Source: Chersky-840 sp963838775 (GTDB taxonomy: Bacteria; Actinomycetota; Acidimicrobiia; Acidimicrobiales; UBA8190). From it: a DNA stretch of 64,000 nt. The notes beneath the pieces were generated by a model that saw nothing but the letters and a program-made list of their open reading frames with translations, was not told the DNA's origin and did no database searches. Where the stretch lies: positions 62,001 to 126,000 of the forward strand of contig CAWISP010000034.1 in NCBI GenBank assembly GCA_963838775.1. Reading direction: 5' to 3'. The translations under genes and the position numbers were made by a program. Numbering within the stretch: the first letter of the stretch is position 1; the number at the start of each line of letters is the position of its first letter. Positions 45,574 through 53,096 of the stretch are shown here, piece after piece.

Positions 45574-46848
45574 TCACCACTCGGCCAGCGAGGAGATGCG
45601 CAGGGCGGGGGCATCGAGCTCGTCCACCACGTCCCAACGCATCACGTCGCCACCCGGTGCCTCGGGGAGCGCGACCGTCCAGAGCCAACGCGTCGTGCGT
45701 GAGACGCCGCGTCGGGTGAGCGACGACGGGGGGCGTGGAGCGGGCCCTTCGGCCATGAGCACCAGGGCGTCGTGGAGTCCGGGCGGAAAGCGCGTCACCG
45801 CCACGGCGAGACGGTCGGTCCGGAATTCGCGACCTCGGCCCGCCAGCGTGTGCACGAGCCCCGACACGGGGAAGAACGACGCCAGCGGGAGCGCGATGGC
45901 GGCCGCCATCGTGGCCGGAGCGACGTCGGCGCGCTTCACGTGAACGAGCTCGTGCGCCAACACTCCCTCGAGACACACCGGGTCGAGCGATTGCAACAGG
46001 CCCGACGTCACCACCAGCACGGCGGCGCCGCTCTTGCGGCCCAGTGCCAGCGCTTGGCGGGTCCACTCGTCGATGACGAGGATGTCGGGGGGCTCGACAC
46101 CCATGGTGGCGCACAGACCGTCCACCAGGTTCTCGGCCCGAGCCAACTCCACCTCCCCGCCGGGGCGCGCCCCCAAGGCGCGCAGCACGAAGCGCGTGGC
46201 GCCGCGCCACACCATCAACCACACCAGGAGCCCGATACCCACGCCGGCGACGAGACCGAGGATGTCGAGACCGATGGCGACGCCCACCACGGCAACTACC
46301 ACGAACACCGCCACGCCCGGCGCCGCCGAGATGAGCAGCGCCCGCCGACGGTTGTGATGGAACTCACCGCTGTCGCCTCTCGTGCCGGGCGGCACGGGCA
46401 CGACCACGGGCTCGGTGTCCACCGCGGCGACGAGGGCGGTCTCATGCGCGCGGTGGCGCGAACCGGGACCCGGGGGGCGCGCACCGGAGCGGTTCCCGCC
46501 CCGGTTCGGCGCTCCGGAGCGGGATGCTCCCCCGCCGCCGGCTCCGCCGCGGCCCTGCGGGGCACCACCTCCGCCCGAGCCTCTCCCCGACCCGCCGCGT
46601 CGGCGGCTACCCGAGCCGTCTCCACCCCCACCACCCGACCGGTTGCCCCCCGTGTTGGCCGACGCGTTGGCCCCGGGCCCCGTGCGGCCCCCACCGGAGC
46701 CTCGGCCCGTCCCCGGTGCACCACCGGCGCCGCGCCCGCCTCCCGTGCCTGTGCCTGTGCCTGGACCCGGGGCACCTTGGGACGGCCGGCGTGACCGTGA
46801 GCGTCGCCGGCCCGACGACGAGCCCGGCGATGGAGGGGTACCGGCCAT
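45574..46848 (-). CDS. M48-family zinc metallopeptidase with Gly/Arg-rich N-terminus
   Basis: Membrane HtpX/Ste24-type metalloprotease of 424 residues. Residues 1-135 are a low-complexity Gly/Arg/Ser/Pro region with RG and GGG clusters, followed by two membrane spans (about 170-215). The zinc site is HELVH within LEGVLAHELVHVKRAD (near 299); REFRTDRLAVAV downstream should supply the third ligand, Glu. A further hydrophobic stretch ASFFPVSGLVHTL separates them. The ATG at 46848 is the first sensible start; the frame is open beyond but overlaps pimA. Located between pimA and pdxS, where mycobacteria also keep envelope genes. Substrate unknown. Confidence 0.85.
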   Translation of the reverse strand: MAGTPPSPGSSSGRRRSRSRRPSQGAPGPGTGTGTGGGRGAGGAPGTGRGSGGGRTGPGANASANTGGNRSGGGGGDGSGSRRRGGSGRGSGGGGAPQGRGGAGGGGASRSGAPNRGGNRSGARPPGPGSRHRAHETALVAAVDTEPVVVPVPPGTRGDSGEFHHNRRRALLISAAPGVAVFVVVAVVGVAIGLDILGLVAGVGIGLLVWLMVWRGATRFVLRALGARPGGEVELARAENLVDGLCATMGVEPPDILVIDEWTRQALALGRKSGAAVLVVTSGLLQSLDPVCLEGVLAHELVHVKRADVAPATMAAAIALPLASFFPVSGLVHTLAGRGREFRTDRLAVAVTRFPPGLHDALVLMAEGPAPRPPSSLTRRGVSRTTRWLWTVALPEAPGGDVMRWDVVDELDAPALRISSLAEW

Positions 46849-46873
46849 CGTCCCCGAAGTGTACGGCCCGGGC

Positions 46874-47989
46874 TCAGCGCGACGGGCGGCTCGCGGCCAC
46901 GACCCGCTCGTAGACACCGAGGTAGCGCTGTGCCACCCGCGCCATCGACCACTGCGAGGCGTGGGTGAAGGCGGCGTCGAGCGCGCCAGGAGCGCACCAC
47001 CCCGTGCCCTCGGCGGCGTCGGCGGCCACGGTTTCGAGGGCGCGCGCCAGCGCGGCCACGTCGCCGGGCGCCACGAGCAGGCCATGGCCGGCCACCACCG
47101 CTTCGTACCCGGGCAGATCGCTCGCCACAACCGCGGCCCGGGCCGCCATGGCCTCGAGCAGGACCACGCCGAAGGACTCACCGCGCAGTGCGGGCGCGCA
47201 CAGCGCGTGGGCCCCGGCGAGGCGCGACGCCAACTCTTCGTCGGAGATCCGGCCGAGCCACACGAGCCGGTCGCCACCGGGATGACGACGTCGCAGCTTC
47301 TCGGTGTCGGGTCCCTCCCCCGCCACCCACACGGTCACGGTGCCGACCTCGAGGCGCGACGCCGCCTCCAGCAGGACGCCCAGGCCCTTGCGCTCCTCGT
47401 GGCGCCCCACGAACAGCACCGTCGGCCCCGAGCTCGGGGACGGGCTCGCCGTGGAGAACCGCTCGAGGTCGATGCCGTTGCCGATGACTTCGTAGCTACC
47501 TCCGAGCGCGTCCCGGGCGGTGGCGCTCGCCTCGGCCGACACCGCACAGCGCGCCGCCAACCGGTCCGCCATGGCGCGCGCCACGGGACCCAGCACCCGG
47601 TACGCGACGCTGCTCCCGGCCCGGTGGAAGGTCCCTACCTTGGGCAGGCCGCACGCCACCAGGCAGGCGTAGGCGGGGCCGGGCGCCAAGGGCTCGTGCA
47701 GGTGCAAGACGTCGAAGCCGCCGGCGCGCACGGTACGCACGGCCCGCACCGCCGCCCCCGGGCCCAGCGCCACCGGGGCCACCGACCCGTTGGCCGGCAG
47801 CCCCGTGGAGCGACCGAGCCTGATGACCGCTCCCGGCGCCAGGCCGGGCACGGGGCGGTCATCGTCGGCGGGGGCGAGGACGGCGGCGTCGTGACCGGCC
47901 TCGGTGAGCGCGGCGGCGAGACCGATCACCTGGCCCTGCACACCACCGGGCCGGCTCAGGCTGTAGGGGCACAGCAGGGCAACGCGCAC
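46874..47989 (-). CDS. pimA: Phosphatidylinositol mannosyltransferase PimA-like GT4
   Basis: GT4 glycosyltransferase of 371 residues, inferred to transfer the first mannose from GDP-mannose to phosphatidylinositol. N-terminal glycine-rich loop YSLSRPGGVQGQVIGL, HLHEPLAPG, VGTFHRAGS, and the C-terminal donor site with VLFVGRHEERKGLGVLL and the EX7E element ESFGVVLLEAM. The identification rests on both sequence and the pgsA-patA-pimA order, which is the mycobacterial PIM cluster. 14 nt after patA. Confidence 0.9.
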   Translation of the reverse strand: MRVALLCPYSLSRPGGVQGQVIGLAAALTEAGHDAAVLAPADDDRPVPGLAPGAVIRLGRSTGLPANGSVAPVALGPGAAVRAVRTVRAGGFDVLHLHEPLAPGPAYACLVACGLPKVGTFHRAGSSVAYRVLGPVARAMADRLAARCAVSAEASATARDALGGSYEVIGNGIDLERFSTASPSPSSGPTVLFVGRHEERKGLGVLLEAASRLEVGTVTVWVAGEGPDTEKLRRRHPGGDRLVWLGRISDEELASRLAGAHALCAPALRGESFGVVLLEAMAARAAVVASDLPGYEAVVAGHGLLVAPGDVAALARALETVAADAAEGTGWCAPGALDAAFTHASQWSMARVAQRYLGVYERVVAASRPSR

Positions 47990-48003
47990 CGGGCGCCCTC
48001 GTC

Positions 48004-49017
48004 TCAGGCCGAGGATCCCGGCCCGGTGTCACTCGGCCAGTTGGGCTGGAAGAGGTGCCACTGCTGCGGGGCGCGGCGGATGAGCCGTTCGAGGTCGTCG
48101 GCGACGAGCTGTGTGACGCGGGCCACGTCCTGGCGCAGCCCGCCGGTGCGCGTGACGTCGACCGGGGGCATGATCACCGCGGTGTGCCCGATACCGGGAC
48201 CGCTGTAGACCGCGGTGGGGAGGAGCATCGCGCCGGTGCGAAGGGCGAGCATGGCAGGACCGGCGGGCATGGTGGTGTGCTCGCCGAAGAACTCGACGTC
48301 GATGCCGTTGCCGGCGATGTCGCGGTCGCACAGGAGCCCGACGAGCTTCCCCGCCCGCAAGGTACGCAACAACACGCGACTCGCGTCGGCGCCGAGAGGC
48401 ACGATCGTGAGGCCCATCGCCTCGCGCTGAGCCACGAACCAGTCGTACATCGCCGGCGGCTTGAGCGGCTCGGCCACGCTCGTCATGGGGTAGCCCTGCA
48501 GGGCCAGCCAGGCCCCGCCCCACTCCCAGCTCCCGATGTGGGGAAGCGCCATGATCACGCCGTTGCCGGCCTCCATGCCCGACACGAGGTGCTCCCATCC
48601 GCTCTCCACGACGAAGCGGTCGGTGATGACGCCGGGGCTGATGGCCGGCAGGCGCGCCCCTTCGAACCAGTAGCGCGCGTAGTTCAGAAAGGCGCGCCGC
48701 GTGGCGGCCCGGACCTCGCCGTCGCTCAACCCGGGGCCGAGGATGCGCCGGAGATGGCGCCCGTACATCGCCCCGGCTTTGCCGGAGAAGTTCGACAACA
48801 CCATCGCCACCATCGCGGCCGCCGCCGCGGCGACGAGCTCGGGCAGCTTCTGCATGGCCGTCCCGAGGGACCGGTACGTCAGATAGGAAACCCAGGCACC
48901 GACACCGGCGTCGTCGGCGTCGTCGACCTCGTCATCGGTACCACCGGGCTCGCCGGTTGAGGTCCCGTCGGGAGCACCGACGGGACCGGCACCGGGGACT
49001 TCGGACGCGTCGGGCAC
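48004..49017 (-). CDS. patA: Phosphatidylinositol mannoside acyltransferase (PatA/LpxL-like)
   Basis: Membrane-associated acyltransferase of the HtrB/LpxL fold, 337 residues, inferred to acylate the PIM mannose. The catalytic HxxxxE motif is in ALPHIGSWEWGG (near 160), followed by VGLLCDRDIAGNGIDVEFFG, which resembles the family's second conserved block. The N-terminal 40 residues are Asp/Gly-rich. Placed between pgsA and pimA exactly as in mycobacteria; the start is the ATG at 49017. Confidence 0.9.
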   Translation of the reverse strand: MPDASEVPGAGPVGAPDGTSTGEPGGTDDEVDDADDAGVGAWVSYLTYRSLGTAMQKLPELVAAAAAAMVAMVLSNFSGKAGAMYGRHLRRILGPGLSDGEVRAATRRAFLNYARYWFEGARLPAISPGVITDRFVVESGWEHLVSGMEAGNGVIMALPHIGSWEWGGAWLALQGYPMTSVAEPLKPPAMYDWFVAQREAMGLTIVPLGADASRVLLRTLRAGKLVGLLCDRDIAGNGIDVEFFGEHTTMPAGPAMLALRTGAMLLPTAVYSGPGIGHTAVIMPPVDVTRTGGLRQDVARVTQLVADDLERLIRRAPQQWHLFQPNWPSDTGPGSSA

Positions 49018-49057
49018 CTTTCGGACCGCGTGGCGGGGTCAGACGGGGCGGCAGGGC

Positions 49058-49957
49058 TCAGAAGCCGCGCGACGACGACCGGCGGGTGCCGCGCGCCGTG
49101 GGCCGGGCCTCGCGACGAGCACGCCAGATACGACCCGAACGACTCGAGGGCACGCCGGCGCGTCGGGCCCGCCACCGACCCGACGGCTGGGCGGCACGGC
49201 GCGGGACGGCCGCGTGCGCCCCCAGGGCATCGCGATGAGCACGAGCCTCGCGCCAGGTCCGCCAGCGCGAGTCCACCCGTCCCTCGCGCCAACGGGCCAG
49301 GGCCCGTCGGGTGACGTCCAGGTCGGCCTCGGCCATCACCCCCCGCGTCGAGACCAGGGGAGGCGGCCCCTCGGCCTCCTTCCAGACGTTGACGAACCGC
49401 CCCAGGGCCGTGGCACACAGGAGCCCGAAGAACACCCACAACGCGGGGACGAAGGCGGCGACCGAAATGGCGCCGGCGACGAAGCACAGCCCGAGCAGGA
49501 TGAACCGCTCGGCCCGTTCCATCAGCCCACCCTTGGCCGACAGCCCGAGCAGCTCGGCCTTGGCCCGCTGGTACGAGATGAGCGAGGTCACCGCCAGGAT
49601 GGCGAAGGGCAACAGGACCATCTCGCCGTGATGGCGCCCGGCCAGGTACCAGGCCACGCCGCCGAAGAGAAAGGCGTCGGAGATACGGTCGGCCACCGAG
49701 TCGAAGAAGGCGCCCCGCACCGAGGCACGTCCCGAGGCCTTGGCCACAGGCCCGTCGAAGAGATCGGGCAGGCCCGTGGGGAAGAGGAGGAGGATCCCCG
49801 TGACCAGGTGGCCCGAACCGACAGCAACGGCCGTGACGATGGACATGGTCAGACCGAAGATGGTGAGCACGTCGGCGGTGATCCCCGCACGCACCAGGAC
49901 CGTGCCGACGGGCTTGGTCGTTCGGTCCACCGCGTGGCGCCAACGACCATCGAACAT
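49058..49957 (-). CDS. pgsA: CDP-alcohol phosphatidyltransferase, phosphatidylinositol(-phosphate) synthase
   Basis: Makes phosphatidylinositol phosphate from CDP-diacylglycerol and inositol phosphate. The CDP-OH motif is present in DGPVAKASGRASVRGAFFD, continuing SVADR, with the spacing DG-x2-A(K)-x8-G-x3-D-x3-D; the usual Arg after Ala is Lys here. About six spans cover residues 15-205. Residues about 205-299 form an Arg-rich, probably disordered cytoplasmic tail. A strong ribosome site (GGAGGA, at 49966-49971 on the plus strand) lies 8 nt upstream of the ATG. It is the first gene of the long minus-strand block. Confidence 0.92.
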   Translation of the reverse strand: MFDGRWRHAVDRTTKPVGTVLVRAGITADVLTIFGLTMSIVTAVAVGSGHLVTGILLLFPTGLPDLFDGPVAKASGRASVRGAFFDSVADRISDAFLFGGVAWYLAGRHHGEMVLLPFAILAVTSLISYQRAKAELLGLSAKGGLMERAERFILLGLCFVAGAISVAAFVPALWVFFGLLCATALGRFVNVWKEAEGPPPLVSTRGVMAEADLDVTRRALARWREGRVDSRWRTWREARAHRDALGAHAAVPRRAAQPSGRWRARRAGVPSSRSGRIWRARREARPTARGTRRSSSRGF

Positions 49958-50395
49958 AGGTGGGTTCCTCCGAGGGGTTTCGGCCTAATCCTACCATCGG
50001 GTCTTCGAGGCTCCTCCGATAGCGCCACCGCCGTCTTGGTGGTCCGACGTGCTCGCCGGGCACCCCCCGGGGCTGGCCACCCACCCCGCCGGCCTCGGCG
50101 CCGCCGACCGGGGACGGCCTCGGCCCGGTGTCGGGGAGGCGGAGGTTCGGGTAGTGGATCAGTTTCGACCCTCTGCGTGCATTCTGTCTTACGTCGGCAG
50201 CTCCGAGGAACAGTGTCACGCCTCCCCTGCCGGGGAACCGACAAGATGGAGGATATATGGGGGCTGTAAGGGTCGGGACGAACGCAGTGCGGAGGTTCGC
50301 CCGGGCTCAGTGCAGCTGTCACCGGTAGGCTCCCACCCACAGCGGTCGCACGCGGTCGCACGCCGGAAGGATCTCGAGGGAGGGAGGTGCGCGGG
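49958..50395. promoter_or_regulatory. 438-nt divergent spacer upstream of pgsA and the EF-G-like gene
   Basis: The longest gene-free stretch in the window, between two diverging transcription units, so it should hold promoters for both. On the minus strand a TAGGAT hexamer (49993-49988) about 30 nt before the pgsA ATG is a possible -10, without a convincing -35. On the plus strand, two adjacent copies of cggtcgcacg lie at 50343-50362 and the ribosome site AGGGAGG at 50381-50387. Short open frames across it lack recognisable protein character. No riboswitch fold was recognised. Confidence 0.45.
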
Positions 50396-52462
50396 GTGCC
50401 GAGTTACCCGCCGTCCCGTATCCGCAACGTCGCCCTGGTCGGACACAACGGCTCGGGCAAGACCACGTTGGCCGAGTCGCTGCTCTTCGCCACCGGGGCG
50501 GTCAACCGCCAGGGGAAGGTCGACGACGGGTCGACGGTGTGTGACTTCGAGCCCGAGGAGATCAAGCGCCACATGTCGCTCTCGCTCGCCATGGCCCCGT
50601 GCATGCTCGACGACATCAAGCTCAACATCGTCGACACGCCGGGGTATGCCGACTTCTTCGGCGAGGTGCGCGACGCCATGTCGGTCGTCGACCTGGCCGT
50701 CATCGTCGTGAGCGCGGTGGAAGGCATCGAGGCGCAGACCGAAGCGGCCTGGAACCTCGCCGCCGAGTTGGGCGTGCCGCGCCTCGTCTTCATCAACAAA
50801 CTCGACCGCGAGCGCGCCAGCTTCGACCGCACTCTCAGCGCGCTCCAGGAACGCTTCGGGGCGGGGATCGCCCCCTTGGAGCTCCCCGTGGGCGAGGAGG
50901 CGGGGTTCCGGGGCATCGCCGACCTCCTCACCGACACGGCCATCATCTATGACGGCCGCACGCCTCAGTCGGGCCCCATCCCCGACGACCTCGCGGCGGT
51001 CGAGCACGAGGTGCGTGAGCAACTGGTCGAAGGCATCGTGGTCGGCGACGACGCGCTCATGGAGCGGTACCTCGAGGGAGAGGCCTTGTCGGGAGCCGAG
51101 CTCGAGGCCACCCTGGCCAACGGCGTCGCCCAGGGCCTCGTGTTCCCGGTCGCATGCGGCTCGGCGGTGACCGGAGTCGGCATCGACCGGCTCGCCACTC
51201 TGCTGGCGGAGATCGCCCCCAGCCCCGACTCGCGCCCACCGGTGGAGGTCCGCGCCGGTGACTCGGTCACCGAGGTGGCGTGCGATCCCGCCGGCGCACC
51301 GCTGGCCCAGGTGTTCAAGACCATCTCCGATCCCTACGTCGGGAAGATCTCGCTCCTGCGCGTGTTGTCGGGCACGATCCGGCCCGACACGGTCCTCACC
51401 GATCCCCGCACGCACGCCGATCAGAGGCTCCACGTGCTGCAACTACTGCGCGGCAAGGATGCCCAGCCCGTGGCCGAAGCCCAGGCCGGCGACATCGTGG
51501 CCGTCCCCAAACTGTCCGACACCGCCACCGGTGACACGCTCGCCCCGAAGGGGACTCCGGTGGTCGTGCCCGCCGCGCCGCCCGAGCCCGTCGTCCTGTC
51601 GGTGGCGATCCGCCCCAAGTCCAAGGGCGACGAGGACAAGCTCATGACCGGACTGCACCGTCTCCAGGAAGAAGACCGCGCCCTTGTGGTCGAACGGGTC
51701 GACGAGACGCACCAGACGATCTTGCGGGGGACGGGCGAGACGCACCTCGCCGTGGCGGCGGAGCGCCTGGCCCGGAAGTTCGGCGTGGAGGTGGCCACCG
51801 AGGACGTGCTGGTGCCGTTCCGAGAGACCATCTCGCAGCAAGCCGAAGCGGAAGGCAAGTACAAGAAACAGACCGGGGGCCACGGCCAGTACGGCGTGGC
51901 CTCGATCCGCATCGAGCCCCTCGAGCGGGGCGAGGGATTCCATTTCGTCGACCAGGTCGTCGGCGGGGCCATCCCCAAGCAGTACATCCCGGCCGTGGAG
52001 AAGGGCGTCCTCGAGGCCATGAGCCAGGGCGGGGTGCACGGGTATCCGGTCGTCGACGTGCAGGTGTCGTGCTACGACGGCAAGTTCCACTCTGTCGACT
52101 CGTCGGAGATGAGCTTCAAGATGGCGGGGGCGCTCGCCTTCCGTGAGGCCATGGTGAAGGCGGGCCCGGTGGTGCTCGAGCCCATGTCGCTGCTCGAGGT
52201 CACCGTCCCGGCCACGATGCAGGGCGACGTCCTCGGCGACCTGAACTCGCGTCGGGGACGCGTCCAGGGCACCGACTCGCTCGAGGGTGGCCTGCAGAAG
52301 ATCTCGGCCCTCGTGCCCACCGCCGAGATCCAGCGTTACGCCGTGGACCTTCGTTCCCTCACCGGGGGAAGGGGACGCTTCCAGGCCACCTTCGACCACT
52401 ACGACACCATGCCACCGAACCTCGTGGAGCGCATGACCAAGGCGAAGACCAACGGCAGCTGA
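50396..52462 (+). CDS. Elongation factor G-like GTPase (EF-G2 / FusA2 type)
   Basis: Translational GTPase of 688 residues with the five-domain EF-G layout. G1 is GHNGSGKTTLAESLL (EF-G proper has GHIDAGKT), G3 is DTPGYADFFGE, in which Tyr replaces the usual catalytic His of DTPGH, and G4 is NKLD. Domains II-V are complete, with YKKQTGGHGQYGVASIRIEP and SRRGRVQGTD. These G1/G3 variants are typical of the EF-G-like paralogue found in actinobacteria (mycobacterial FusA2), whose role is unclear. The start at the second GTG (50396) has AGGGAGG 8 nt upstream; GTG 50387 is too close. Converges with the HIT gene (10 nt). Confidence 0.9.
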   Translation: MPSYPPSRIRNVALVGHNGSGKTTLAESLLFATGAVNRQGKVDDGSTVCDFEPEEIKRHMSLSLAMAPCMLDDIKLNIVDTPGYADFFGEVRDAMSVVDLAVIVVSAVEGIEAQTEAAWNLAAELGVPRLVFINKLDRERASFDRTLSALQERFGAGIAPLELPVGEEAGFRGIADLLTDTAIIYDGRTPQSGPIPDDLAAVEHEVREQLVEGIVVGDDALMERYLEGEALSGAELEATLANGVAQGLVFPVACGSAVTGVGIDRLATLLAEIAPSPDSRPPVEVRAGDSVTEVACDPAGAPLAQVFKTISDPYVGKISLLRVLSGTIRPDTVLTDPRTHADQRLHVLQLLRGKDAQPVAEAQAGDIVAVPKLSDTATGDTLAPKGTPVVVPAAPPEPVVLSVAIRPKSKGDEDKLMTGLHRLQEEDRALVVERVDETHQTILRGTGETHLAVAAERLARKFGVEVATEDVLVPFRETISQQAEAEGKYKKQTGGHGQYGVASIRIEPLERGEGFHFVDQVVGGAIPKQYIPAVEKGVLEAMSQGGVHGYPVVDVQVSCYDGKFHSVDSSEMSFKMAGALAFREAMVKAGPVVLEPMSLLEVTVPATMQGDVLGDLNSRRGRVQGTDSLEGGLQKISALVPTAEIQRYAVDLRSLTGGRGRFQATFDHYDTMPPNLVERMTKAKTNGS

Positions 52463-52472
52463 TGCGTTGAGA

Positions 52473-52994
52473 TCAGGCCGACGGCCAGGCTCCGTGCAGA
52501 CGGTGCCATCCCACGGCGAGCGTCTCGGGCATGACGCGCACACCGGCCACCGCCGTCATGAAGTTGGTGTCCCCCGACCACCGGGGAAGCACGTGCATGT
52601 GGAGATGGAACGGGATGCCCGCCCCCGCCGCCCGGCCCAGGTTGGCGCCCATGTTGATGCCGTCGGGATCATAGGCGGCCGTGATGGCCGAGACCGCCAA
52701 CCGGGTCCCGTCCCAGAGATCCTGTGATTCGTCGGGGGTGAGCTCGTCGAGCTCGCCCACGTGGCGCACCGGCATCACCAGAAGGTGGCCGCTCGCGTAG
52801 GGATAGGCGTTGAGCACTGCGAAGGTGAGATCGCTGCGCCATACCACGAGGTTGTCCACGCTGGGCGGTCCCAGGGCGGCGATGCGACAGAAGACGCACT
52901 CCCCGGACTTCTTGCGTCGCTCCGCTTCGGTCGTGGAGACGACATAGTCGTTGCGCCACCCGGCCCACAGTTGGTCGAGGCCCAATTCACCCAT
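52473..52994 (-). CDS. HIT-domain protein (Ap4A phosphorylase/hydrolase-like)
   Basis: Histidine-triad nucleotide-binding protein of 173 residues. The triad HLHMHVLPRW is near 134, following the conserved GINMGANLGRAAGAGIPF. An N-terminal CVFCRI supplies a zinc-type cysteine pair. The layout and the position after thrS match the mycobacterial HIT protein with Ap4A phosphorylase activity, so that activity is inferred. It is the last gene of the npdG-mshC-thrS-HIT operon, 73 nt after thrS. Confidence 0.9.
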   Translation of the reverse strand: MGELGLDQLWAGWRNDYVVSTTEAERRKKSGECVFCRIAALGPPSVDNLVVWRSDLTFAVLNAYPYASGHLLVMPVRHVGELDELTPDESQDLWDGTRLAVSAITAAYDPDGINMGANLGRAAGAGIPFHLHMHVLPRWSGDTNFMTAVAGVRVMPETLAVGWHRLHGAWPSA

Positions 52995-53013
52995 GGGTCT
53001 CAGTCCTGGGTCC

Positions 53014-53096
53014 GGTCATTGGGGCTCGGTCATTGGGGCTCGGTCACCGGGTCTCAGTCACCGGGTCTCAGTCATTGGGCTCGGTCACCGGGCTTC
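53014..53096. repeat. 14-bp tandem repeat, about six copies
   Basis: Head-to-tail units alternating ggtcattggggctc, ggtcaccgggtctc and agtcaccgggtctc (one unit is 13 bp), possibly with a decayed seventh copy at 53000-53013. The array covers the thrS-HIT spacer and runs through the thrS stop codon (53068-53070), so the last residues of ThrS (PVTEPND) are encoded by repeat units. Confidence 0.88.

Noticed and set aside
53014..53096. Possible CRISPR array at the 14-bp repeats
   Set aside because: Units are directly adjacent with no spacers and are far shorter than CRISPR repeats; no cas genes are present.
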